NCBI RefSeq assembly: GCF_018760365.1
Contig: NZ_JAHIAB010000009.1
Location: forward strand, 124,001 to 188,000
Source: Pseudooceanicola endophyticus
Lineage (GTDB): Bacteria > Pseudomonadota > Alphaproteobacteria > Rhodobacterales > Rhodobacteraceae
DNA: 64,000 nt
Direction: 5' to 3'
Position 1 is the first letter of the stretch; every line of letters begins with the position of its first letter. A model generated the notes under the pieces. The model did no database searches. It was not told the DNA's origin and saw only the letters and a program-made list of their open reading frames with translations. A program made the position numbers and the translations under genes. Below are positions 1-7,815 of this stretch, in pieces.

Positions 1-290
1 ATGCCGATGACGAAGCACAGCACGGTTGCCGCCAGCGCCACCATCATGGTGTTGCGGGTGCCGTACAGCAGCCGGGTGAACAGGTCGCGGCCCAGCTGGT
101 CGGCGCCCAGGATCATGCCCTTGTGCTCGGATGTGGCCTGCCAGAAGGTACCGGACCAGGCCGATCCGACAATCTCGTTCGGGGTGAAGGGGGCGACCAG
201 CGGTGCCGCGAAGGAGGCCAGAAGCCACAGCAGCACCAGGCCCATGAAGATCCAGCGCAGCGGCGAAAGAAGGCGGGAGGTCATAGTCAT
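1..290 (-). CDS. ABC transporter permease, DppC-like (partial, runs off window)
   Basis: N-terminal part of an inner-membrane permease of a peptide/nickel-type (family 5) ABC importer. About 96 codons are visible before the window edge. The start ATG at 290-288 overlaps the stop codon of the preceding DppB-like permease by one base (TGATG), so the two are translationally coupled; a second ATG six bases in is also possible. The visible protein has a first membrane segment (hydrophobic run near residues 13-30), a periplasmic stretch, and the LGADQLGRDLFTRLLYGTR segment that is the hallmark of DppC/OppC permeases, followed by the start of the next membrane helix. It would pair with the adjacent DppB-like subunit. 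The ATPase genes are probably outside the window. Confidence 0.9.
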   Translation of the reverse strand, partial: MTMTSRLLSPLRWIFMGLVLLWLLASFAAPLVAPFTPNEIVGSAWSGTFWQATSEHKGMILGADQLGRDLFTRLLYGTRNTMMVALAATVLCFVIG

Positions 291-1246
291 CAGCGCGGGA
301 ACCGGAGGCGGGGGTTGAAGGCAATGGCCAGCACGTCGGCCACGGTGTTGAGCAACAGGTAGAGGCCGGCGAAGATCAGGCAGGAGGCCTGCACCAGCGG
401 CAGGTCGCGCTGCGACACGCTGTCGATCAGCAGCTGACCCAGGCCCGGGTAGACGAAGATCACCTCGACCACGACGACGCCGACGATCAGATAGGCCAGG
501 TTCAGCACGATGACGTTGATGATCGGCGCCATGGCATTGGGCAGCGCATGGCGCAGCACACGGCGGCGCATCGGCACGCCCTTCATCTCGGCCATGGCCA
601 TGTAGGGGCTGTCCAGCACGTCGATCAGCGCTGCGCGGATCATCCGCATCATATGCGCCACCACCGAGAAGGCCAGCGTGATGGCGGGCAGGATCAGCAC
701 CTCGATCCGGTCCCCGAAGCTGGGGTCGGGCGGCAGCGTGGCAATCGGCGGGAAGATCTGGAAATGCAGCGCGAACCAGGCGACCAGCGTATAGGCCACG
801 AAGAATTCCGGCATGGAGATCGCGCCCAGCGTCAGGATCGAGGCCGCCCGGTCGAACAGGCTGCCCCGCCACAGCGCCGAGCCGATGCCGAGCGCCAGCG
901 CCAGCGGCACCGAGATCACCGCGCCCAGCCCCGCGAGGAACAGCGTATTGTAAAGCCGGAACGAGATCGCCTGCGCCACCGGCTCTCCCGAGCCCAGCGA
1001 GACCCCGAAATCTCCGTGCAGCACGCCGCGCGCCCATTCGAAATAGCGCAGCACCGCCGGCTGATCGAGCCCGAGCTTGAGGCGCAGCGCCTCCAGGGCC
1101 TCGGTGGAGGCATTGGAGCCCAGGATCGCCCGGGCAACATCGCCCGGCAACATGTCGACGGCGAAGAAGACCAGCGCCGAGATCACGATCAGCATCACGA
1201 TGCTGGTCACGAGGCGCTGGAGGATGGTCTTTGTCAGGGTGCTCAC
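290..1246 (-). CDS. ABC transporter permease, DppB-like
   Basis: 318-residue inner-membrane permease of a peptide/nickel-type ABC importer. Family features: N-terminal membrane helix, the MLPGDVARAILG segment after it, ALRLKLGLDQP in the periplasmic region, and the cytoplasmic EMKGVPMRRRVLRHALPNA loop, which matches the EAA motif that contacts the ATPase. About six membrane helices, normal length. The start is GTG at 1246, with GGAG a few bases upstream. It follows the binding-protein gene after a 68-base gap that holds a strong hairpin, and overlaps the next permease by one base. The paralogue at 13794-14819 belongs to a second transporter in this window. Confidence 0.93.
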   Translation of the reverse strand: MSTLTKTILQRLVTSIVMLIVISALVFFAVDMLPGDVARAILGSNASTEALEALRLKLGLDQPAVLRYFEWARGVLHGDFGVSLGSGEPVAQAISFRLYNTLFLAGLGAVISVPLALALGIGSALWRGSLFDRAASILTLGAISMPEFFVAYTLVAWFALHFQIFPPIATLPPDPSFGDRIEVLILPAITLAFSVVAHMMRMIRAALIDVLDSPYMAMAEMKGVPMRRRVLRHALPNAMAPIINVIVLNLAYLIVGVVVVEVIFVYPGLGQLLIDSVSQRDLPLVQASCLIFAGLYLLLNTVADVLAIAFNPRLRFPR

Positions 1247-1267
1247 GGAGGCTCCGGTCTGGTCGGG

Positions 1268-1298
1268 CCCGGCGCGGCCCTTGAAGGGTCGCGCCGGG
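1268..1298 (-). terminator. Hairpin between binding-protein and permease genes
   Basis: Inverted repeat with 13-base arms (1268-1280 and 1286-1298), fully paired apart from one G-U, and a five-base loop TTGAA. There is no clear T-run. It sits just after the stop of the binding-protein gene and before dppB on the same strand, the usual place for a partial terminator or 3'-end stabilising stem that keeps binding-protein mRNA in excess over permease mRNA. Confidence 0.6.
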
Positions 1299-1314
1299 GA
1301 TCGGTTTCAGAGGG

Positions 1315-2871
1315 TCAGGCGAACCACCAGCGCTCGGGCGCACGCATGCTGTCGAGCTCGCGGTCGTTGCCCAGCTTCTCGGGCGTGGCGACCTTCTTGG
1401 TGGTGGCGTCGGTGAAGTTCGCGAAGGCGAAGATGTTGTTCGACCCGCGGTCGCGGATGATCTCCTGCATGTCGTAGTACATCTGGCGGCGCTTGTCCTC
1501 GTTCAGCTCCGAACGGCCCTTGATGACCAGCTCGTCCAGCTGGGGATCCTTCATCGCCGTCTCGTTCCAGCCGGCATTGGCCGCAGAGGTGGTGTAGACA
1601 CCGCCGATCATGATGTCCTCGGTCAGGCGGCCCGACCAGCGGGTCGCGCACAGCGGCACATGGGTCCAGATCTTGTCCCAGTAGCTGTCGTCGGGAACGC
1701 GCTTGACGTCGATGTCGATGCCGGCGGCCTTGGCGTGTTCCTTGTAAAGGACCGCCGCATCCGTCGCGCCCGAGAACGGCACTTCGGAAACGTTCAGCGT
1801 GACCGCCAGATGATCCATGCCGGCCTTCTTCAGCAGCGACTTGGCCTTTTCGGGGTCATATTCGCGCTGCGGCAGATCGGCGTTGAAGTAGCGGTAGCTG
1901 GCGTTGATGGGCTGGTCGTTGCCCACGGTGCCGTAGCCGTTCAGGATGCGGTCCACCATGTCCTGCCGGTTGATGCCGTAGCGCATCGCATCGACCACCG
2001 CCTGGTTGGTGAACGGGTCCATGTCCATCATCATCGGGAAGCAGTAATGCGCCTTCGAGGACACCGACAGGATGTTGACGGTGGGCGCGGCCTTCAGCAG
2101 CTTCACGGTCTTCAGATCGACCTGGTTGTAGGCGTCGATCTTGCCGCCGATCAGCGCCGAGGTGCGCGCCGAAGGATCGGCGATGCCGATCAGCTCGACC
2201 GCGTCGAAGTGGGCGCGGCCTTCCTTCCAGTAGTTGGGGTTCTTCTTGAAGCTGGCGCTGACGCCGGGCTGCCAGTTCTCCAGGATGTAGGGGCCGGTGC
2301 CATTGCCGTCCTTGGGATCGCGGTTGCCATCGGCGACAATCACCGCGTTCGGGGTGGCCAGGATCGCCGGGAAGTCGACATTGGCGTTCTTCAGGGTGAT
2401 CTTCACCTCCAGCGGGCCGGCAGCCTCGAAGGTCTCGACATCCTCCAGGAAGGGCTTGATCCCCGAGGTGGTGCCCTTTTCCAGGTGACGGCCCAGGGTG
2501 AAGACGACGTCCTGCGCATCCAGCGTCTTGCCGCTGTGGAAGGTGACGCCCGAGCGCAGCTTGAAGGTCCAGACCTTGGCGGTGTCGTCGCTGCCCCAGC
2601 TTTCGGCCAGTTCCGGGATCAGCGACCCGTCGGGGGCGATCTCGATCAGGCAGTTGCGGGCGCAGAGCTGGGCGATGTTGTAGAACTTGGTATCGTTCGA
2701 CGTCACGTCCATCGTGTCGGTCGGAGAGAAGTCCCCGATGCCCAGGCGGAAGGTGCCGCCCTGTTTCGGTTCGGCGGCCTGCGCCAGCCCGGGGGCCAGC
2801 ATCAGGCCCGCGCCCATCGCGGCGGTGCTCGCCAGGAAGCCGCGTCGGTTGAGGCGGAAGGTCTTGTCCAT
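1315..2871 (-). CDS. ABC transporter substrate-binding protein, family 5 (peptide/nickel type)
   Basis: 518-residue periplasmic binding protein of the SBP_bac_5 family. The start at 2871 is chosen because CAGGAGA lies just upstream and the protein then opens with a Tat-type signal: NRRGFLA at residues 8-14, a hydrophobic run and an Ala-rich cleavage site (PGLAQA). An open frame continues upstream but has no signal-like sequence. Family features include FKLRSGVTFHSGKTLDAQDVVFTL and the GTGPYILENWQPG segment. The ligand cannot be deduced: the family binds di- and oligopeptides, nickel, opines and glycosides. The C-terminal half is clearly related to the binding protein at 14860-16455 (shared GYGxxGND and YWxxxW blocks). 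First gene of a minus-strand operon with the two permeases. Confidence 0.92.
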   Translation of the reverse strand: MDKTFRLNRRGFLASTAAMGAGLMLAPGLAQAAEPKQGGTFRLGIGDFSPTDTMDVTSNDTKFYNIAQLCARNCLIEIAPDGSLIPELAESWGSDDTAKVWTFKLRSGVTFHSGKTLDAQDVVFTLGRHLEKGTTSGIKPFLEDVETFEAAGPLEVKITLKNANVDFPAILATPNAVIVADGNRDPKDGNGTGPYILENWQPGVSASFKKNPNYWKEGRAHFDAVELIGIADPSARTSALIGGKIDAYNQVDLKTVKLLKAAPTVNILSVSSKAHYCFPMMMDMDPFTNQAVVDAMRYGINRQDMVDRILNGYGTVGNDQPINASYRYFNADLPQREYDPEKAKSLLKKAGMDHLAVTLNVSEVPFSGATDAAVLYKEHAKAAGIDIDVKRVPDDSYWDKIWTHVPLCATRWSGRLTEDIMIGGVYTTSAANAGWNETAMKDPQLDELVIKGRSELNEDKRRQMYYDMQEIIRDRGSNNIFAFANFTDATTKKVATPEKLGNDRELDSMRAPERWWFA

Positions 2872-3436
2872 CGTGTTCTCCTGTCCGCGCCGGGAGGGTC
2901 GCGGGATCTCTGTTGGATAAGTGTCGCTGATCCCGGCGGGCCGCCTTCTGGCGGCGGGGGCCGGTCTTGGACGATCTCCCTCCGGCCTTCGCAAGAGCCG
3001 GTTGAGGACCGGGCGGATCACCCTGCCGGGTGGCCCTCCGGGACGCGGGAGGCAGTCGATCGTCTGGGCTGTGGCATCTGGTCGTCTTTCGTTCGGTGGC
3101 GGTCCCTGAGCGGGCTGGTCGGCTGACCCGGACACCCCGGTCCCTGCCCCGAGCAGACAGAAAGCTGTAGGGGAGATAAATTATGAATAACCGCACTACG
3201 ACTTAGCTCAGGACTAACCCAGATCGCCGCAGATACGGTTATGCCTTCTCAACTCCGTGAACATATGCGCGCGTAGAAATGTTTTCGCAAGGAATTTCAT
3301 CACCTTATGCGGTGAGCTTGCGTCAGGCGGGCCGGACAGGCGTTTATGCCCCCTGTCGCGCCCCCCCTGCCCTGCCGGTAGCGCCTCCTGTCGGGTCAGG
3401 CAGGAGCGCCTAATTTCTGGTCATTCGGGAAACCGC
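2872..3436. other. Intergenic region between rep and the peptide transporter
   Basis: 565 bases without a supported gene; both flanking genes are on the minus strand. The part nearest 2871 must hold the transporter promoter and leader. The stretch around 3165-3320 is less GC-rich than its surroundings. Near 3383-3412 there is an imperfect inverted repeat (CTCCTG/CAGGAG core with flanking GCGC on both sides), placed to end rep transcription. Short open frames here have no recognisable product. Confidence 0.5.
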
Positions 3437-4636
3437 TCAGGCTTCTTCCATGCCGTCGAAGGCCCCGGGGTTCAGCTCTTCCCAGAAGGCGCGGATGGCC
3501 TCGGCGTTCAGCGCCGACATCCAGCCGTAGCGCTCGAAATCGTCCCGCGCCGCGCCTTCCAGCTGCGACAGGAACAGCCGACGGTCGGCATCGCGCTGCG
3601 TCGGCGTGCGGGCGGCAACCAGCTCCTGGATCCGGCCCAGCCGCCGGGCCCGGGGCGAGGACGGGTTTCGCGGCGAAACCTCGGGGGCGGCGGCGGGCTC
3701 CGGGTTGCCGTAATCTGCACGCAGCGCGGCGGTCAGGTAGCCCACCGCGTTCTTCACGCCCCCCTGCCCCGCGATGTAGTCGAGCTTCTGGCGCACGTAG
3801 TCCTCGCCATGTTCGCCGACCCATTGCCGGGCCAGACGGTCGCTGACGCCAAGCGCCCGGATGCGGGCATAGACGTCGGAGTTGCGCAGCCCCTCGCCGT
3901 CGTCCAGATCCAGGATCGCCAGCTGCGGGTTCTCGGCGATGCGGAAGCGGATGTCCGTCACCGTGCGGCCCATCTTGCGGACCTCGGGCGTCACCACGAT
4001 GTTGGAGGTCTTGTTCACCTCGGCCACCGCCGGCTTGATGATCTTGGCGTTGAGATGCTTGAACGTCTCGTAATAGGGGCTGTCGGCCACCCCCATCAGG
4101 CGGCGGAACAGCTCCAGGCTCCACCAGCCGGTGGACCCCGTGCGCACGAAGCGGTAGCAGTTCTCGTAAAGCGCCAGCGCATGGCCCGAGGTGAAGCGCC
4201 GCTGGATGTTGAGGTTGATCAGCGCGAAGACCTTCGGGTCGTTCAGCTTCTCGGCCAGCGCCGGGGAATAGGCGTATTCGCAGACGCCGCCCTTCAGCTT
4301 GGCATAGGCCAGCAGCGCGCTGACCCCCCATTCCTGCTGGCCGTCGGCATCCAGCATGTCCCATTCGGCGACGGTCTCGGCCAGGCCGCGCAGGCTGGCC
4401 TTCAGCGTCTCCATGTCGTTCGAATTGTAGCCGATCATCAGGCAGAGCGTCTTGGCGTCGATCCGGTGCACCTGCTGGCTGACCAGCGTGTCATAGGCAT
4501 TCAGCAGCAGGACGTTGGACAGCTTGCGCTGCAGCAGCGTCAGCTTGCCCGAGACGTGGATCGCCGCCACGTGTTTCTTGACGGCGCCGCGGCGCAGGCT
4601 TCCGGTCAGCCGGTCACGGGGAATGATGTCTTCCAT
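3437..4636 (-). CDS. Plasmid replication initiator, Rep_3 superfamily type
   Basis: 399-residue protein resembling Rep_3-type initiators, which bind iterons at the plasmid origin and open it for replication. The N-terminal half carries the family pattern: KKHVAAIHVSGKLTLLQRKL, then SNVLLLNAYDTL, then a winged-helix region with TLCLMIGYNSNDMETLKASL (about residues 55-75). A second winged helix follows (FTSGHALALYENCYRF, TGWWSLELFRRLMG). The C-terminal quarter is charged and less recognisable. The start at 4636 (MEDII) removes a 36-residue low-quality extension; no strong ribosome site is visible. Divergent from parA across a 560-base origin region. One parS-like palindrome lies inside the gene at 3664-3680. 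In Rhodobacterales classification it probably corresponds to a RepB-type replicon, but the class name is inferred. Confidence 0.8.
   Translation of the reverse strand: MEDIIPRDRLTGSLRRGAVKKHVAAIHVSGKLTLLQRKLSNVLLLNAYDTLVSQQVHRIDAKTLCLMIGYNSNDMETLKASLRGLAETVAEWDMLDADGQQEWGVSALLAYAKLKGGVCEYAYSPALAEKLNDPKVFALINLNIQRRFTSGHALALYENCYRFVRTGSTGWWSLELFRRLMGVADSPYYETFKHLNAKIIKPAVAEVNKTSNIVVTPEVRKMGRTVTDIRFRIAENPQLAILDLDDGEGLRNSDVYARIRALGVSDRLARQWVGEHGEDYVRQKLDYIAGQGGVKNAVGYLTAALRADYGNPEPAAAPEVSPRNPSSPRARRLGRIQELVAARTPTQRDADRRLFLSQLEGAARDDFERYGWMSALNAEAIRAFWEELNPGAFDGMEEA
3664..3680. promoter_or_regulatory. parS-like palindrome, copy 1 (inside rep)
   Basis: Perfect 17-base palindrome around one central base, GGTTTCGCGGCGAAACC. 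Its 15-base core GTTTCGC-N-GCGAAAC recurs at 5898-5914 and 6678-6692. It lies within the initiator coding region and encodes VSPRN on the rep strand. The likely role is a ParB-binding centromere site. Confidence 0.6.
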
Positions 4637-4780
4637 GCGGGGGCCCTGTCTGTGCTCCGCCCGGGTCCGCGCACGGCCCGAGTCATTGTGCTCGGGACGA
4701 GTATGCCTGCATAAGGTGCCCAGGCGCAAGCGCGACGCTGGCACCTTTCGGGTCTCCCGGAAACGGGTACCTTGGCCTCT

Positions 4781-4808
4781 GTAGCCGGTTCGAAAGGTAC
4801 CCGGCTAC
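4781..4808. promoter_or_regulatory. Inverted repeat upstream of rep, candidate operator
   Basis: Perfect 8-base arms GTAGCCGG (4781-4788) and CCGGCTAC (4801-4808) separated by 12 bases that include GGTAC. It lies about 145-170 bases upstream of the rep start. Rep_3 initiators often bind inverted half-iterons in their own promoter to limit their expression, and this site is placed for that. Function is inferred. Confidence 0.4.
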
Positions 4809-4898
4809 GGGATCGCCCCGCCGGAGCCCCCCGCCCCGTCCCGGGCTGCGGGCGCAAACAGACTCGAAACCTGGGGGAATTGCAGGCTTCGGGCAGCG

Positions 4899-5008
4899 AA
4901 AAGCCCCGGTTCCCGGGAATCGGTGCCCCTGATCCCGCAGATGGGTGCCTTTGGTCCCGGATCCGGCGCCCCCTGGTCCTGAAAACGGGAACCTATGAGC
5001 CCCTATCC
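4899..5008. repeat. Five degenerate 22-bp direct repeats (iterons)
   Basis: Units at 4899-4920, 4921-4942, 4943-4964, 4965-4986 and 4987-5008 are exactly 22 bases apart. Aligned, they share the consensus GGGtgCCcctGgtCCc in the first 16 columns: columns 6-7 and 14-15 are CC in all five and column 11 is G in all five. The first unit is weakest in its left half. A 22-base period is about two helical turns, typical of iterons that bind initiators of this type. Confidence 0.65.
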
Positions 5009-5196
5009 GTCTGAGAACAAAAAGGTTATTCCGCCGGAAAGTCCTTAAATAGACTCTCAAAGAGCAAAAACACTTGCTGCTGCTGTCTGATTTTTGTCTC
5101 TTTTCAAGGAAATCGGTGCCGACTGATTCCCATTCCCCCAGACATGTGCGATAGTTTCCCGGATATCTGGTAAAACAGCGGACATGCGGAGTTTCC

Positions 5197-6612
5197 ATGG
5201 CACCGAAATCCGGCAACGGGTCGTCTTCCGGCCTGCCCCCCTATTTCAACATCGATCCCGCGAAGGCCGCAAGTCTGCTGTCCGAGCCGATCACCACGAC
5301 CCGTTTCGCCAAGGCCGCGAACTTTGCCATGCGGGGCCGCGATGATCTGGCTCGGCGCGGCTATGCGCCCGACGGAGAGAAGCGGCTGCGCAAGTTCTCC
5401 ACCTGGGAAGTCTGCCGCTACCTGATCCCGGTCGGCGCCGGCCATCTGCGCCGGGTGCTGCGCACCCACCCCGAGCTGCCCCAGGGCACCGGCGAGGGCC
5501 ATTCGAAATGGTTCACCCTGGAAGAGGTCCTGCGGCTGCGCGACCACTTCGCCGAGGAAGGCGATCCCAACCGCGAATATGCCGCCTGGCGCCCCGAGGG
5601 GCTGCCCGCCAAGGTCGTCGCCGTGGCGAATTTCAAGGGCGGCGTCGGCAAGACTTCGACCGCCGCGCATCTGGCGATGTCGGCGGCGCTCGATGGCTAC
5701 AAGGTGCTGGTGATCGATCTGGACAGCCAGGGCTCGATGACCTCGATCATGGGCGGCAAGGTCGAGGACGAATGGCAGACCGCCTTCCCGCTGCTGGCGC
5801 GCGACTATGCCCGCCACCTCCAGGAAGAGAACCGGGTCCGCGAAGCTCAGGGCCAGGCCCCTTTCCCCTTCGACGAAACCCTGACCGAGGCGCTGACGGT
5901 TTCGCCGCGAAACCTCGTCCAGAAGACCCACTGGCCGAACATCGACCTGATCGGCGCGCAGCTGAACCTCTACTGGTCCGAATTCCAGGTGCCGGTCTGG
6001 CGGATGAACCTGCGCAGCTGGCCGCTCTGGGACGCCTTGCAGAACGCGCTGGAGGATTCCGGGCTGCTGGACGATTACGACGTGGTGCTGCTGGATACCC
6101 CGCCCGCGCTCGGCTACCTGACGATCAACGCGCTCTCGGCGGCCGATATCCTGCTGGTGCCGCTGGGCGCCTCCTTCCTTGAGTTCGACAGCACGGGGCG
6201 GTTCTTCGACATGATCTACTCGACCTTCGCCTCGATCGAAGAGGGCGAGAACCGGATCCGCCGCCAGGACGGCCTGCCAGAGATGCGCTTTGAATGGGAC
6301 GCCGTGCGGGCGCTGGTCACCCGCTTCGATGCCGCCCAGCAGACCGATCTGGCCAACGTCATCCAGGCCTATTTCGGCGATTTCATGACCACCTACCGCC
6401 AGGAGATGACCGCCATGGTCGGCCAGGCCGGCGAGCAGGTCTCGGGCATCTACGAGATCGACTACCGCGACTTCAACCGCGACACCTACGTGCGTGGGCG
6501 CGAGACCTTCGACCGGACCTGGGCGGAGGTGAAGCAGGTGATCCTGGGAACCTGGTGGCGCGATCAGCAGATGGCCGCCGCCGAGCAGACCCCGCGCGCA
6601 GAGGAGGCGTAA
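5197..6612 (+). CDS. parA: Plasmid partition ATPase ParA
   Basis: 471-residue ParA-type partition ATPase that drives segregation of the replicon with ParB and parS. The N-terminal ~130 residues form a DNA-binding extension (FSTWEVCRYLIPVGAGHLRRVL, a MerR-like helix-turn-helix seen in plasmid type Ia ParA proteins), which in relatives represses the par promoter. The deviant Walker A motif KGGVGKT is at residues 147-153, followed by VLVIDLDSQGSMTS and DYDVVLLDTPPALGYLTINAL for the other nucleotide-binding motifs. Length is normal for the family. GGAG lies five bases before the ATG. parB follows after three bases. A parS-like palindrome lies inside the gene at 5898-5914. Confidence 0.95.
   Translation: MAPKSGNGSSSGLPPYFNIDPAKAASLLSEPITTTRFAKAANFAMRGRDDLARRGYAPDGEKRLRKFSTWEVCRYLIPVGAGHLRRVLRTHPELPQGTGEGHSKWFTLEEVLRLRDHFAEEGDPNREYAAWRPEGLPAKVVAVANFKGGVGKTSTAAHLAMSAALDGYKVLVIDLDSQGSMTSIMGGKVEDEWQTAFPLLARDYARHLQEENRVREAQGQAPFPFDETLTEALTVSPRNLVQKTHWPNIDLIGAQLNLYWSEFQVPVWRMNLRSWPLWDALQNALEDSGLLDDYDVVLLDTPPALGYLTINALSAADILLVPLGASFLEFDSTGRFFDMIYSTFASIEEGENRIRRQDGLPEMRFEWDAVRALVTRFDAAQQTDLANVIQAYFGDFMTTYRQEMTAMVGQAGEQVSGIYEIDYRDFNRDTYVRGRETFDRTWAEVKQVILGTWWRDQQMAAAEQTPRAEEA
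5898..5914. promoter_or_regulatory. parS-like palindrome, copy 2 (inside parA)
   Basis: Perfect 17-base palindrome GGTTTCGCCGCGAAACC within the parA coding region, identical to the reverse complement of the copy in rep at 3664-3680. It encodes VSPRN, as does the rep copy. Confidence 0.6.
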
Positions 6613-6615
6613 CCC

Positions 6616-7719
6616 ATGGCCAAGCGTCGCAAGCTGGAAGCCCCTTCGGTCCAGGATCTGAACCGGCTGGAAGAGGAGTTTCGCCGCGAAACCCCCGCCG
6701 AGGGGGGCGGGCGTCCGCGTGCCTCGCTGGCCGCGCCCATCGCCCAGGTGGCCGCCGAGGCCGCCAGCAGCCACCAGCCGCGCCCCGCCGAGGAGCGCGC
6801 CGCCCAGGCCCGCGACCAGCGCGACGCCGAGCGGCTGCGCGAGGCCGAGGGCCGCGGGCTGGTCATGCTGGAGATCCCGCTGGACGAGATCGACCCCGAT
6901 GCGCTGGTGCGCGACCGGGTGGTGCTGGATGCCGAGGAGATGCAGGAACTGCAGCTCTCGATCGCCGCGAACGGGCTGCGCCTGCCGGTCGAGGTCTTCG
7001 CGCTGGCCGAGGGGCAGGGCTATCGCTACGGGCTGCTGTCGGGCTACCGGCGGCTGCGGGCCTTCCAGGCGCTGAAGGGGGGAAACCCGCGCGCCGGGAC
7101 CTACGACACGATCAAGGCCGTGCTGCGCGAGCCCGAGGCCATGGGCGGCACCTTCGCCGCGATGATCGAGGAGAACGAGATCCGCTCGGGGCTGAGCCAT
7201 TTCGAGCGCGGCCGGATCGCGGTGATCGCCAGCCAGCAGGGCGCCTTCGTCAACGTCGAGGCGGCGGTGGACGGGCTGTTCCCGATGGCCTCGAAGGCGA
7301 AGCGTTCGAAGATCCGCAGCTTCGCGCTGATCTTCGAGGAGCTGGGCGACATGCTGGCCTTCCCGGATCTGATCCGCGAGAAGGACGGGCTGAAGATCGC
7401 CGCCGCCCTGCGCAACGGTGCCGAAAGCGCCCTGCGTGAAGCGCTGGCGCGCCGCCATGCCGAGACCCCCGACGAGGAGGCCGAGATGCTGACCGCCGCC
7501 CTGGCCGAGGTCACGCCGAGCGATCCCGATCCCCGCAAGGGGGGGCGCCCGAAGAAGCAGCCCGAGACGCGCTCGGTGCCGCTGGACAGCGGGATCGTGC
7601 TGGAATACGGGCCGGAGGGGAAGGGCTGGACCATCCGCCTGAAGGGCCGCCGTCTGGACCGGGAGCTGGTGGAGCTGGCGGTTTCCGAGCTGGAGCGGAT
7701 GCTGTCCCGGGACCGCTAG
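6616..7719 (+). CDS. parB: Plasmid partition protein ParB
   Basis: 367-residue ParB/RepB-type centromere-binding protein. The ParB N-terminal (Spo0J-like) domain is seen in MLEIPLDEIDPDALVRDRV and LQLSIAANGLRLPVEVF, then YRYGLLSGYRRLRAF, which corresponds to the GxRRxxA-like CTP-binding patch. Next comes the ALREP..GTFAAMIEENEIRSGLSHFERGR segment and a helix-turn-helix region. The C-terminal ~80 residues, with a KGGRPKKQ stretch, look like the dimerisation part. It starts three bases after the parA stop, so it is in the same operon. A 15-base parS-like palindrome lies near its 5' end (6678-6692). Confidence 0.93.
   Translation: MAKRRKLEAPSVQDLNRLEEEFRRETPAEGGGRPRASLAAPIAQVAAEAASSHQPRPAEERAAQARDQRDAERLREAEGRGLVMLEIPLDEIDPDALVRDRVVLDAEEMQELQLSIAANGLRLPVEVFALAEGQGYRYGLLSGYRRLRAFQALKGGNPRAGTYDTIKAVLREPEAMGGTFAAMIEENEIRSGLSHFERGRIAVIASQQGAFVNVEAAVDGLFPMASKAKRSKIRSFALIFEELGDMLAFPDLIREKDGLKIAAALRNGAESALREALARRHAETPDEEAEMLTAALAEVTPSDPDPRKGGRPKKQPETRSVPLDSGIVLEYGPEGKGWTIRLKGRRLDRELVELAVSELERMLSRDR
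6678..6692. promoter_or_regulatory. parS-like palindrome, copy 3 (inside parB)
   Basis: Perfect 15-base palindrome GTTTCGCCGCGAAAC, identical to the core of the copies in parA and rep but in a different reading frame (it encodes part of EFRRETP). Keeping the DNA palindrome in a different frame argues for selection on DNA, not protein. Confidence 0.6.
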
Positions 7720-7727
7720 GTCCTGGC

Positions 7728-7759
7728 GCGCCAGAGATTGAAAGCGCCAGAGATTGAAA
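7728..7759. repeat. Two tandem 16-bp repeats upstream of the toxin-antitoxin operon
   Basis: The sequence GCGCCAGAGATTGAAA occurs twice head to tail (7728-7743 and 7744-7759) with no mismatch, just after the parB stop. The second copy ends in TTGAAA, which could serve as a -35 box with TATCTC at 7777-7782 (17-base spacer). It probably forms part of the operator/promoter of the toxin-antitoxin pair. Confidence 0.5.
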
Positions 7760-7767
7760 TCCGCCGC

Positions 7768-7805
7768 TATATCTGCTATCTCTATCTTCAACGGTAGCAG
7801 ATATA
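7768..7805. promoter_or_regulatory. Long inverted repeat, candidate antitoxin operator
   Basis: Perfect 11-base arms TATATCTGCTA (7768-7778) and TAGCAGATATA (7795-7805) separated by 16 bases, ending ten bases before the antitoxin start codon. The arms are AT-rich in a GC-rich context and overlap the likely -10 region. Toxin-antitoxin operons are usually repressed by the antitoxin binding such repeats. The function is inferred. Confidence 0.55.
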
Positions 7806-7815
7806 CGAGGTTGCC

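Larger units (their letters stand above)
4637..5196. other. Putative origin of replication and divergent rep/parA promoter region
   Basis: 560 bases between the divergent initiator and parA genes. It contains, in order, an inverted repeat near rep (4781-4808), a GC-rich stretch, five degenerate 22-bp direct repeats (4899-5008), a perfect 11-base palindrome TTCCGCCGGAA (5029-5039), and an AT-rich segment (about 5011-5115) that stands out from the GC-rich background. Iterons next to an AT-rich unwinding segment beside a Rep_3-type initiator is the standard architecture of an iteron origin. The parA start at 5197 has GGAG five bases upstream. Confidence 0.65.

Noticed and set aside
3437-7719. 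RepABC-type replicon
   Set aside because: Gene order and orientation are wrong (initiator divergent from parAB) and the initiator looks like Rep_3, not RepC.
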